Assembly: GCA_035236585.1 (NCBI GenBank)
Contig: CP141136.1
Coordinates: forward strand, 32,634,949 to 32,698,948
Length of the DNA: 64,000 nt
From: Warburgia ugandensis
Lineage: Eukaryota > Streptophyta > Magnoliopsida > Canellales > Canellaceae
Direction: 5' to 3'
The notes below the pieces were generated by a model. That model saw only the letters and a list, made by a program, of their open reading frames with translations, was not told the origin of the DNA and ran no database searches. A program made the position numbers and the translations under genes. Of this stretch, positions 38,601-52,091 are shown in pieces (positions within the stretch are counted from its first letter, which is position 1; every line of letters begins with the position of its first letter).

Positions 38601-41600
38601 CAAGAGAATTCAATCTAAACTAGTAAACAACTTCTCCAAGATCCAATCTAAAGAAGAAAACTCAGAAATAGAAACATGCCAGAACTCTAAACTAGTAAAA
38701 ACCGTCATTTTACATTTCATGTGAACAGTAATATTTGCGGATAGTACCTTATGAACAGTTTTGAAAAGAAAGATTATTGCATTGCATCATTATTTGATGC
38801 CAAGGGGAGGCTTGGCGCAACGGTTGAGTTGTTGCTTGTGACTTAGAGGTTATGGGTTCTAGTTGTGGAAACAGCCTCTTGCAAAATGCAAGGTAAGGCT
38901 GCATGCTATAGACCCTTCGTGCTCTGCCCCTTCTCTAGACCCCGCATATACAGGAGCTTTGTGCATCGAGCTGCACTTATCATTATTTGATGCAGCCAAA
39001 GTAGCAATAAAGCTGAAAGCAATGGTGCGATTGAACTGTCCTCACCTATAAAGACGGATGAGGCATCAAGGGTGGTTGCTGATGGGGCCAACTGGGACAG
39101 CAAACTGACGCAGGAGGCACTTTCAAGGAGGATCAGATGCCTTCGCATGGACATACCACGATGTCGAAGGGGTGCTGAAGGAATCACATGAGCGCCTAAT
39201 GGTGCTTATCCCTAGGGCAAAGCCTGAGAAGTGTCATATCCCTTTTCGATTGCCAGTTTCAGCTTGCCCCACCCTTAGATTCGATTTTCCCATGGGACAG
39301 AAAACTCTGGAAACCAGAAATAATGCTCTCTCTAACTCACTTTCAGCTATTTTTTCTCAAAATAGCTAAAGGCACAAAGTAGAAGGGGAGCCTTGGCACA
39401 ACGGTAGAGTTATCGTCTTGTGACCTTGAGGTCATAGGCTTGAGGCGTCTCTTGCAAAAAGGCAAGGTAAGGCTGTGTACTACTGACCCTTGTAGTCCAC
39501 CCCTTCCCCGTACCCTGCATACGTGGGAGCTTTGTGCACTGGGCTGCCCTTTAGCTTAAGGCATAGAGTAGTAACAAGAAGGAAGGAGAAAAGAAAGCAA
39601 ACTTAAAATTTTATTCAATACTTAAAACTGTTGTAATATGTGTCTAAATCCCTTCTATAAATTACTAAATTTTCTTCTTCAAGAAAGACAACCTTTAGCC
39701 CAAGCTAAATGTCTTTAAATTAGAATAAAGACATAAATAGTAACCTACTAATACAAACTTTGAAAGGGCAGCTCGTGCTTGGAGCTCCCACATATGCAGG
39801 ATCTAGGGAAGGTGTGGACCACAAAGGGTCTATAGTACGTAGCCTTACCTTGCATTTTTGCAACAGGTTGTTTCTACACCTCGAACCCGTGACCTCTAGG
39901 TCACACAGCTACAACTCTATCGTTGCACCTCCCCTTCTTACTAATACAAACTCTAAAAGAAAGAAATACTAAACTAATCTTCAAAATAGGAAGCTATCTA
40001 AAACTAAACCAACAAGAAACTTTCTAAAACTAAGATAAGAAAATTGACTGAAAATAGAAAACCTAATTCAACTTCTAAAAGCACCATGTTACTGTTGACA
40101 TGAACGATAATGCATTTAGTATTCACATCAACAGTATATATATGAATAATACTACTTTATTTTCCCTCTCTTTCTTCCTTTGTAATTCTTGATGAGTTTT
40201 AGTAATGCTGATGCAAAAGTTTTAGTAATGCTGATGCTCTTGCATCAGATTCACTTTCCAGTATTGACATATCTTGCACTAGCTTCTTATGCAGCAAACA
40301 AAATATCTTGAGAAGTATGAATCCAGATCTTTACAGTGCTTGATCATGTTCCCTTTTTCTCCTCTGCTCACTACAAGAATATCATATCTGACTGCAGATT
40401 TAGTCTTCAGTTCACAAATTCATTTCTGATGCTCTTACATGAAGATGTGATTTCATATTTTTGGTTTGTTGGTATGTGTTCCTATTTAGAAGTGCTGCAG
40501 TTTTCTGCACCAGGTTGTTACTGACTTTTTGGATATTATTTATTACGATGTGAAAAATTACTCCAACATGGTTAAGTTGCTCTGCTTGTTAAAAGGTTTT
40601 CCTTTAGAATGGAAGCTTTCTCCTGATTTACTTCCTGTCTGTTTCCTTTTTAGTATATGAAGTAATGTGCAACTAATGATAAGATCCCTTTTTAGGTGAT
40701 TGAAGTTAGGTCAGATGGGGTGATGTCTACAAAAAAAATTAATAGACGGCAACTGCTGAAGTTAAGTGGTGAGTTCTAATAATATTCTTGAACAGTCTTT
40801 AAGCTTACATCTTTCTATCGCTTGGTTCAAATCTAAAATTATAATAGTTTGTTGTTTGGAAAAATAAGATTGTTACTGTACAATATATTACTTATTGTGA
40901 AAGTTTGAAGAATTTGATTCTAATGATTAGTAGGTCAATCTTTAGGTTCAATCTAGAGAATGGTTCAGGTTAGAATTTTAAATACAGTTGAGAATAAATC
41001 ATTTTTAAGTAATACCATGTACAACTTCTACTTCTTTAGATTAGTTTAGTCAGGGACGGAGTTCTTTTGGGGCCAAAGTAGGCCTTGGTCCACCCCTAAA
41101 TTTGAATATACATATTCAATTATAATTGTAAATATCAATTCTTTGTGCATGGCCCTGCTCAATTTGATCTGATCCCCGATCAAATTGTCCTAGCTTTGTC
41201 CCTTAGTTATAATGCAATATGTCTGTCTGCCTAAATCCATCACATATATTTTCGAGTTTTATTCATCATCCAGGCTAATGAATTCATTCACAGCATATCA
41301 CTGCAATGTTGCTTCATGTTTGTGTTTCCTTCTAAATAGCTTTTCTAACACCAGGTCTCCGTCTTCGAGATATTAGGAGTGTAGACCCGTCATTGTGGTT
41401 GACAAACTCAATGCCTTCTTTGCTGGTATAGGTCCAACTCATCCGCTTTCAATGCTTTTCTTTTTTTTTGGTTGGTAATTTTTTTCATTTCTGATATTTA
41501 GCTTTCAGTTAGCAATTAATTGTACCTTGGGCACTTCATATCATCTATGAACTTTTCTTGTAACCACATGATTTGAGGATTAAAAATTCATTCAGGCTTA

Positions 41601-44600
41601 TGACTAGAGAGGGTATGATTTGATTAGAATGCATGATAATATTGGAAGCTACCCTGTGTGAATTGGTTCCAGATTCTATGCATATTTATTTCAGAAAACA
41701 GAAGTTATATAATCTATTTTTTGACATATTACCTATTGGGTGCTGTGATTGACTCTTGCCTCCATCTGTTGGTACATTTTTGTATAACATTATTGTGGAC
41801 TGCATATGAGAAAAGTCACTCTTAGTGCATGTCATGGTTCAGCTCAGAATTTGCTAATGTGGATATAGATTATCTATTTTATGGATTTAGGATTTCTCGA
41901 CTGTGGTTTTGCATAAAATGCCAACTGAGAATTTCACTTTCTTGTTCCATTTTCACCTATTCATCACTGTTTCCTGTAGGATTAGCCTGCAGATGTACCT
42001 AAGATTTGCTCAAGTCAAGCATCAAACAGATGAAGCAGAGATGAAAAAAAGAAGATTTTTTAGGCAGATATCAATTTCAGGAATTTATAGTGTGAAGTTA
42101 GTTTTCTATTTCTCTTTCCCTTTTCTGTTTTCAGTTACTTATATATGGTAAAATATATACATTATCTTGATCTTATGTATTTCTGGTAAAGGTACATGAT
42201 TTTATCGTCAAATATACAAAGCTGTTTGTTACTAATTTTCCTTTATTTTTTCTGGTTTCCACCATTTAATGTGTATGATTTAATCATTTTTTCTTGGGTT
42301 TGATGTTTTTTACATTCTTTTAAAGATTTGATATTTGACATGCTTTTCTGCATCTGCATCTGTATATATATATTTATTTATTTTTCTTTTTCTCCTTGTT
42401 TGATTTCAGCTACACTTTATCTTCATTTGTTTGTTTCCGTCGAATGTACTTTTCGTTTTCTTACTCAGGACCAATTTGATGTGTATTACTTGATTTTATC
42501 ATTGTTTCTACTTGTCTTTTTTTTTTTTTCTTTTTTCTTTTTCTTTTCTTTGGTGTCAGTGTTCAATGTGTAATTGATTTGTTATTTTCAGCCAAAATTT
42601 GTCATGCATTTGATGTTGTTGCACATAGGTGCTAGGAACCAATCCTTATGAGGAGGAAATCCCAACAAAATAATCTCCAGTCTTTTGGTGTGTAGCAGTG
42701 CCTAGGCAGTGACAATAGGCGGATCCAGTGTGATCAAGGGTATAGTTACTTGGTGCTGGCTTGGGCAATCAATAAACGGAAAAGAGGTTCTGAGCGACTT
42801 CTTATTATTGGTATAGGAATTTCGTGGGGTTATGAGTGGGTGGAACATCATTAGCTCACCGAAGAGGCCAAGATATGGTTAGAAGTTGGTAGCATGAGAA
42901 GTTACAGGTTGAAGATAAATTAGTAGGAGAAACGAAGGTTCTGTAGAGAGAGAAACGAAGGTTCTGTAGAGAGAAAAACAAAGAAGAACTAAAATCTTGA
43001 CATAAGGATGCTGAGGATATAGAGATTGACCATGAAGAATCAGTCGGAGAAACAAAGGTTAGAAAGAGAGAAAAAGAAAGAAGAACTAAATCTTGACATT
43101 GGGATGATGAGAAAGACAACGATACAGAGATTTATCACATGGAGCAAAATTGCTCAATATGAGTCACGCTGCATGTGAAGAGGTTAGTGGTTCATTTTGG
43201 GGGCTAGGGATAGAATGGGATGGGCTATATCACCAGTTTGTGGGGTGGGTTGAAGCATACATGAACTAGAGATAGATAAGTGTCACACCATGAGAGTTAT
43301 CAGGGTTCAGGAAGAGAATGGGGAAGATGACAAATTGCGTGAGTTTGTTTGACCCAACTACAGGTCCTGATCCTATTATTTTATTGCAATGTATATGTGT
43401 ATATAAGAAATTACTCTTGGCTAAGAAACTCAGTAAGAAAACAGTAAAGAGATCTGTAGAAGCTTAATTACTGACCCATCCACCCATCTAGAAAATAAAA
43501 CTTACCCAAACATTGATCAAAACATGTTCCTGTCTGTCTGAACCGAGTAAAAGAAGCAACATAAGCAGCTGCATTTGCACAACAGAAAGCATGAACTCAA
43601 GAACCATAAGATTTTGGCAATATATGTTTCAGTGAACCATGAAAGTACAGTAACCTGTTTGCCAGAACACATGAAGTGGATTAACTGTGTGTGTATTTTT
43701 AAGGATATCGTGAACTTCTGTATGTACTGTTATTACTCTCCAAAAATTGAAAATGGTTGTCTACAGATATGTCTTATTGCATGGAGGTTTTGACTTACTG
43801 TGACTAGAGTTAGGAATTATATATGATCCTCCGAATTGTTTGTTTTAAATTAAGGGTTTCGGTTCTGTCATTTCTCAAACTTCATCTTAAAGTAGGGACT
43901 TTTTTCACCCAAACCCATGGTGTGCTCATAAGTCTTTATAAGGTAAGAAATAATTTTGCCATCTTTGTTATTACCCATTGTTGTTGTACATTCATTCAAG
44001 AGATAAGTTTCATATTAATATCTTCTACTGCTATGACAATAGAAAGTTTGGATTTTGGCCTAGATGGCTGTTTGTGGCCTCTTGAGAATACTTTTCATCA
44101 ATGATACAAGCAGTAGGCAGTATGTTTCTTCTACTGGTATACAGTTTAAAATTTAAAGTGGTTTTCTGTGGACATGACTGATTAAATATAGTAATGTGAT
44201 TAGTACAAAAATTTCACCTTCCATTTTGCTTGCTTCCTATAACAGGTACGTGATCAGGCCATCCTATTAAATTTTGGTTCACTACGGGCAATTGCAATGC
44301 AAGAGTGTGTTCTTGTGTTTGATTATAACCGGTAATCCACATTCTTCTTGCAATAGTATGAAAATGTTTGGTTGTATGAGCTTGAATGTTTTTATTCAAA
44401 TGTGCTGAGAGTAATTAGTAATGTTAAGCATGTGCTGCTGTTTAATGCCTCCAGGAAAGGAGGAAAAGCTTTTCTTGACTCACTTTTGCGCCGTTTAAAC
44501 CCAAGAGATATCAATGGAGGTCCATGTATGCCATTTGAACTTGAGGTGGGTCTCTTAGTTCTAAGCCTAAATTCTACATGCTCATTGTGAGAGTTGTGTT

Positions 44601-47600
44601 TTAAAACCTCTCTCTGTTCTTTTTGTTCCTGTTTGCTGTTGTAATAATTTGGTATGAAGTTGCTTCTTTATCAACTGTATACTACTTGCATATGATTGAA
44701 CTGTTGTTAGCCTGGTCTTCTCCTTGTTACATATTATCATAGGAAATAATCATTGGAGATGGCATGACAGGTCGTTGAAGCTGCCTTGGTTTCACGAATA
44801 CAACGTTTGGAGCAGAGATTAATGGACTTGGAACCTCGTGTGAGTATGGAACACAGTGAGTAAACCCTTCATAATTCAATCGTCTCTGCATTTCTACTTC
44901 TTTAAATCTGTATGGTTCTGTAGTTGCTATATGCATTTGGCTTTATGTCAATTTATGAATGTTAACTTGCACTTTAAGATTACCTCTAGTATGCTTGATC
45001 CAAGAGAAGAATATACTCTTACCTCTTGATGGGTGCAGAAATTTGACTTTGAGATTAGCTTAGCTTGTTAGAGTTGTTGGGGCGTAAAATGAATGGTCCA
45101 TACTCCAGTTGCCTCCAAATCCCAAGATTATGCAGTACCCAACTCGCCTTAGTCAACTAGTAACGACTCTCAACTTATAGTCATAGTTGATGGTGGCACA
45201 GCCACTTTGCATGAAAAGTATCACAACCATTGGATGATCTAAAACTATATTGCTTTGAGTTCTCAAATTACAACAATTAGTTTTTTATATCTAGAAAATC
45301 TAGTCTTTAGAATCACCCAATGATGATTTTATCTCTAGCCCATCTAAGACAAGATCTACATGTGAATGGCTTAGATTGCCACAAAAAGAAATACTTTGGA
45401 GTACTGATAGGAACACCCATGTAAAATAGGCAGAACACCCATCTATCCGCTGTTCCCCGTTCATTTCTTTCTATCTGGTATGTGCACTTTTCAAACGAAT
45501 AGAATGGAGTCAAAGAACATTTCTACATTGATTTTTCCGTGCAAGCTAAAAGTTTTTAGTTGATCTAATCCATTTATCATGTTCAGAATGAAAAAAATAG
45601 GTAACTCATGAGAAATCAATGCATTTGGATGATCCTAACCACTTGTTTTGGGTCTTTGAAAAAATTAATAAACATTGGAGGTTATAATTTTTACACAGAA
45701 TAGGACAAAACTAATTAATAAGAATGAAATTTGTGTCTTTGCCTATTTGCGCCATTCCTAAAATTATGAGCAGCTTGATCAGCAATAAAAGTTTTAGCTT
45801 TCATGGAAAAGTATTGAGTTTGGTTATGCATACACACCTATATTTTCATGTAAGGTGATGCTTGTTTAGTAGATCTCCCTTCGTCATTTTCAGAATGCCA
45901 AAAATAGGTATCCCATGAGAAATCAATGCGTTTAGATGATTGTTTTGGGTCATTGGAAAAATTAATAAAAATGGGTGGTCATAATTTTTACTTAAAAAAA
46001 ACATAGGATAGAACCATGGGCATGGAATTCATGTTCTTGCCTATCTATACCATTCCTAATATTATGGACGGCTTAGATGGAAAAATTGGTGTGTAAAAAC
46101 GGCTTAGATGGATTAGATCTGCTAAAGCAGTTCTACCTTACATGGAAAAATAGGTGTGTAGAAACAATTTAGAAATGTCATTTGACTTCATTCCATTTAC
46201 AACTGCTGCCATCAGTTTTATTGGGTTTGAAAAGTCCACATGCTTATTTATGTTTTAAATGAGACACAGGGTAGAGAGAAATAAAAGGGGAATACAGGTA
46301 GATAGGTGTTTGGCCTATTTTATGTGGGTGTTTCTGTTAGCTCCCATAATCAAAAGACAAGCCTCAAAATTTTTGATTAGTTAATCCAAGAATTAAATAG
46401 GTGCCTAGCCGTTCTCAAGTTCTTCTAAAGAAAATCCTGCCTTATTGGCTTCAATTCATCAGATTGACGATCCTTCAATTAAACCTAAAGGGAAGATGAA
46501 GATAGCTTAAACAAATAGAAACAATGACTCTAAAAGTAAAAGTTTGCTGCCCAACTTTTCACTCCTCTTCAATTTAAAGGAAGTCTAAGAATATCTCCTG
46601 CATGAGCTGTGATGAATCTTTATCATTGAGATCTTGATTGTTTGATAGATATCAGATTTTGACGTGATGACATAATATTCTCATGTATGCAAATGCACGC
46701 AAGATAAGAGGAAATTTGGAGCTACCCGCACTAAGTTTTTAAGAACTTATGGCGGACAATTTATTCCATGCTATATTCTCTTTTCACAATGATTAGGCAT
46801 CTTGTCATTACCATCTTGAGTTCTGCATGACGAGAACACTGTTTCTCTTTCTAGCATGAAAGTGCAAAGAGTTAAAGCATGTGCCTTTCTCTTAGTAATT
46901 ACAATGTTTCTCTCCCTGACATTAAAATACAAAGGCGCATGTCCACCACTAGCCAAGTATCCACAATGTCACAATTTTTGCAGGAAATCTTATCTTGGCT
47001 AAGTAGTAGATCCTGGACTATATAATATCTTATGATTGGGCTTTTGTTTGTGCTGATGATAGCCCTTGACTCCTATTCTCTGCTGAAATGTTATCTGCAA
47101 CATGAGACCTTGTTTCAAGTTTTTGGTATTTGATGGCCTCAAGAAACAAAGCCAGCTCCCTCTGTATGTTATCATGACTTGGTATATAGCAGCAGAAGCT
47201 TCATGATCTGAGGATCAGCGTAACTGTCTGGGTGTGGCTCATCCCATACAATTGACTCAGTTATGCAGTCTCATTCTAGTCTTGTAACCTGTAACCATGA
47301 CTAGCAAGATATAAGCTTCTTTTCAGGAGAACTGGTCTTAGCAGAAGGATTTCTGGTCAATTTTTTGAATAGCATGCAGGTGTAAAGCAGCTCTAGAGGA
47401 ACAGAAGTGATGTTTCTAATCTTGGTCTGCAATTTTAGTTTGTAGTCTTTATAATGTTGGCATGAGAACTAGCTTGGTTATTCATTTCTTGCATGAAAAT
47501 TACTGCAAATCATTTGGTTTTCTATTCTAGTGATCTAAATTTGCAGGCTAGAAAGCAAGTTCATAATGCAATTTTTGCTTCCATCAACAATCATTTAGTT

Positions 47601-50600
47601 GAGCATTTCTGAAACATTCATAGTCTATGGTTATATTACTTTCATTTGTAGTGCCTCATTTCTATTAACAATCCCCTTCCATGTTTTAGGTTGCAGCATT
47701 ACTTGAAGTGTTGCCCAATCGTCTGACTGCTGATGTATTAGAGCAACTTCGTATCAGCAAACAAACCTTGGTCTGCTATAGTTGAGATTTTTCTTTCTGC
47801 AAGGCTTCTCTGCCTCTGTCTGTAGCATTTAGTGACATTATGAATCCTTGGTCATTTGTATGCAGGTTGAATTGGGTTCACGAGCAGGGGCTCTCAAACA
47901 GATGCTTCTTGACCTTTTAGAAGATCCTCATGAAATACGTCGTATATGTATCATGGGAAGAGATTGTTCTATTCGAAAAGGAATTGACTTGGAGTGCTCT
48001 GTCCCCATTGAAAAGCAGATTGCTGAAGGTATGTTACGCAAAGATGAACTCATTCACATTTCAATGCTTTCATATTAAGGAAGATCATCTTTTAGTAAGA
48101 TTCTTTGCAATTGCTCTGTTGCTCATGGCATACTTGATATTTATTATAAAGCATGTGTACGTTGAATTGTTTTCAGTTCTGACATAATTGTAGTTATGTT
48201 GAATGCTTTGCTGTTATTCAACTTTTTATTTTAATTTTGTTCTAGCAAATTATGTTTAGCTGAAGCTCCTTTGTTACATATAAATGTCAGATAATAAGGA
48301 AGTTGCATTTTGTTATTCCTTAAATTTGAAGACATCGGAACCAATGTGGGATTTTTCTGTTTTTCTCTCACGTTTTTTCTCCTATTGGTTGATTCTTTCT
48401 ATATTTCCCTTCCTAACAGTTGGCCTCATTTTAGGCTCGTCTTAACACTAGCTGAAGTGCTTTCTTAATCATAACAGAGGGCGTTGTCTCATCTTCATAG
48501 AAGTGCACTTCAGCACCCAGTGCAAAAAGCTTGCATTTTAGAGACCAAACGCCTCCTGCCCGCAGTCATACAAATAATAACAGTAACAAAAAGTCTACCT
48601 ATTAACAAAAATAGAAACAGAAGAATCTAAATCTGTCTTCCTGTTTATATTCCTATTGACAACTAATTTATCTTATAAATTGCATGCCATCATCTGTTTT
48701 CAATGATTAAGTACTGTGTTATTGGTTTGATCCAGGGCATTCAGTTCTATTCTTTCTTGGCTATTCATGTACTGAAATAGGTTATATGAATTCTGTGATC
48801 CAGTCTCATGTCAGATATATAAGTGCACATGTTAATTTTCTTTGTAAACACTTTATTTCTCTCATGAAAAGTCACGTACTTGAAGCTGATCCTTTTTCAT
48901 TATTCTCTAGTATTTTATCTTCTTGTCCTATGCCAGTTGCTATTCACAGTTTTTCTGGTTCTTCTTCTTCTTCCCTAGCTGGAAAACCAATATAGGTGTA
49001 AGGATGTAAAGAAAGATAGCCGAGGTGCATAATCCAACTGCTCAACCCACCTTGCTGACTTTTGAAGGAGATCCTCCCTCTTGTCCTACTTCTTTCGATA
49101 TTGATCTTCCTATTGCTCTTTCTAGTGGTTAGTATTTTTGTCCTATATCCTACAAATAAATTTGTTTCCCTTGATGGTCTTAGTTCTTTTCGTCAGTTTT
49201 CTCTCAATCTTTCTTATGTGTCTATTCCTAAAGCATATTAAAAGGCACTTACCCAAGTATGGAAAAAGGCTGTGCAAGAAGAAATTGGAGCTGTGTTTCA
49301 AAGATACATGAGAGCTGGTATCTCCTCCCAAAGGGACAGATATTTTTGGTTGTTGTTGGGTATTTGGTATTCCTCATAAATTATTGACCTGGTGGTACTT
49401 TTGAGAGGTGCTTTTCTTAGCATAAGTGAAGCAATTTACTTAGCAAACCACACTTTTCTAAAACGCATCCCCTAATGCAATGGAGGGTGCTGATCTCAAG
49501 ACCCCAACCTAGTGTCAATTGGGAGGCTCCTTTTTCTACCAACCACTGGACCAGAAGGCCTTTGGCTATTGTTGAGAGGTTCAGAGCCCACATTCTTTTT
49601 AAAGGGCATATGCCAGACCTATGGAGTTGATTACTTTGAGACATTTCTCTTATTGCTTTATTGAATTCAATGTGTGTCTTGATCTCAGTTGTAATGCTGG
49701 TCACTTTATCAGTTTTATAGTATGAATGATGTCCTCTGGTGATCTGACTAAGGTGGTATACATGGAACAACCACTAGGGTATGTTGCTCATGAGGAGATG
49801 GGTAAATTCTGCGGGTTGAAGGACTTTAGGGCCTCGGGTAGAGCCCAAAAGCATGATTTGTTAAGTTTAGTCAAATACTTATAGCTTTCAAGTTCCACAG
49901 GAGTTATGCTGACCATTCCGTGTTCATTCTAAAAAAAAAAAAACATTATCTGTTGTGCCTGCCTATTCTTTATGTTGATGATATAATTCTTTTTCAAAGT
50001 GATTCATGCTCTATTGATGCAACCAACGAATATTTCAAGAAGCACTTTCACACTAAAGATCTGGGGCTGCTAAGGTACCTTTGGGCAATGAGGTTACTCG
50101 TAATCAATGCAGGATAGTTCTCTCAAAGCACGTGACTAATCTTCTTCATGAGACTAGGGTGCTCTGTGCTGATCAGATGGTAGTGAAACTTTTTAAGATA
50201 AGAAACAGTTCATACAGTTGGCAGTGAAGCTATTTACTTGCTTTTGACTGGTCCTGATAATTCATTTGAATTGGTCTAGTCCAATGTGTGGAGTCTCCCA
50301 AATAGTGTGGGAAACGGCTTGCAGGAGCTACTTAAAAGGAGTCCTGGCAAAGGCTTTTTTATGGTTCAGGATGTAATCTTTACATAGTTGGCTATTCAGG
50401 CGCTGTTTGGATTTTATAGAAAACTAATCACAGATGAAGTACATGCGATCATTCAGAAAAAGTAATCTTACCACTGCAAAGAGCTAGAAATCAACAGCAA
50501 GGTCTAGTGCAGAGGCAAAGTTATAGAGTCATGGCTCATGCTGCATGAGTGCAAGAGTTGGAATTGTGCATTCTTCTCCCAAGGAGATGTAGTGTGATAA

Positions 50601-52059
50601 TTATGCTGCTATCTTCTTGCTAACAATCCTGTGCCCCATGAGGCAATGAAGCATATATAAGTGGATTGTCATTTCATCAGATGACGATGATGTCATTTCA
50701 TCAGAGATCTGTCATGAAGCAGGTGACATCCATACTAAACCTTTGATGTGCAGTTCTTTTCTTCTTTTGGGTTCCAAGCTGGACATGACTGGCATCCATA
50801 CTCCAGGATAAAGGTTTGTGTTGGAGATGTTTGTTTATATATTAGAGTAGGCCCATTAGACATCTTTTGGTTTATCCTTAAAGGGTATTTTAGTCTTTGT
50901 AATAGATTTTCTCAAGTATATATAACATTGAGAATGAAGGGAAGCCTTGGCACAATGGTAAAAGTTGTCGTCATGTGACCTTGAGGTCATGGGTTCAAGG
51001 CGTGGAAACAGCCTCTTGCAAAACGCAAGGTAAGGCTGTGTACTTTAGGCCGTTGTGGTCCACCCCTTCCCTGGACCTCGCATAGGCGGGAGCTTCATGC
51101 ACCGGGGATGCCCATATATAACATTGAGAATCATGAGTCAGTACTAGCTAAGTCTTCTTCTCTCTTGTTTCTTTCTTGTTCTCTCGTCTGCTTAAACCTA
51201 ATCTCAAGATTGAACAGGGGTCATGCATGTATTTATGTAACAGTCTTGCATAGTCAAATCTGATGACCTGCAAGTTATTCACCTTGAAAAGTATAGTTAA
51301 TACTTAAATTTCATGGGAATACTGATATGTTGTCGGATGAACGTGGTTATTTATGCCTGCTTAATAGAAGCTCTTTTGTTGTTACCTTTCTATGCTAATT
51401 TTTTATCTTCACATTTCAGTTATATAATTGGAGATGCTTTGGACATTGAAATATGTTCCCGTTACCATATATGTTATGTCACATTCATGCATGGCATTGA
51501 TGTTAGATTAAGAGGCAGCTCCTACCAAGAAAGTAGAAGAAAAAAAATAGTGCTTCTAGAGAATGCTTTAGAATGGATCAGTCAGGAACAATGCCGCATC
51601 AGCCTTCACAGGGCTTTCATTTTTTTGGTGTGAAACTTAAGAAGCTCCTCAATCTTACGGTAAACCTTCTTTTAGAAAATATGTACTTAAGAGCTTTGGA
51701 TATTCATGTGGTTATGTTAGGCAATATGATGAGAAACATTGTGCAGTCTATTGTTTTGGACATTTATGATTGGAAAATATGAACTCGAAACTCAAAATTT
51801 GTACTAACTCAGATAAATATAAACTCAAGAGTACTAAGTTTAAGAACTTCAATTACTTGCTGAATTTATTCTCTTCCAGGAATATCTGACAATATTGAAA
51901 GATAACTAGCTATTATGCATGAATTTTTGAGAAATGTTAGCATGTGATTCTTTTCACCTAAATATCTTTTTATAATTGAATTTACTTGTTGGCAAATCTT
52001 GTAGCCCTCATTATCAATTTATTCTAGTCAAATATTTTTATTATGTTCTTTTTATACTA

Positions 52060-52091
<32 letters not shown>

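Larger units (their letters stand above)
48735..51216 (+). mobile_element. Ty1/copia remnant with 3' LTR, intron 8
   Basis: Decayed copia pol lies in order: end of integrase ([23 protein letters not shown]) near 48740-48840, reverse transcriptase start ([41 protein letters not shown]) at 49100-49300, the active site [13 protein letters not shown] with [12 protein letters not shown] at 49970-50080, and RNase H (MAHAA near 50535; CDNYAAIFL and HFIR near 50595-50700; HTKPL near 50735). The LTR starts TGTTGGAGATG at 50819 and ends ttgaaca at 51216. No 5' LTR or gag is present. Many stops. Confidence 0.88.

Noticed and set aside
42328-42573. Phe/Leu-rich frame that could be a membrane peptide
   Set aside because: It is a translation of a T-rich intron stretch with homopolymers.
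50936-51113. tRNA-like box A and B sequences read as a tRNA gene
   Set aside because: No cloverleaf can be completed, and the same 180-bp body recurs with target duplications, so these are SINEs.
51313-51633. 106-codon frame in intron 8 as an extra exon
   Set aside because: Exons 8 and 9 join in phase without it, and it shows no MRS2 similarity.
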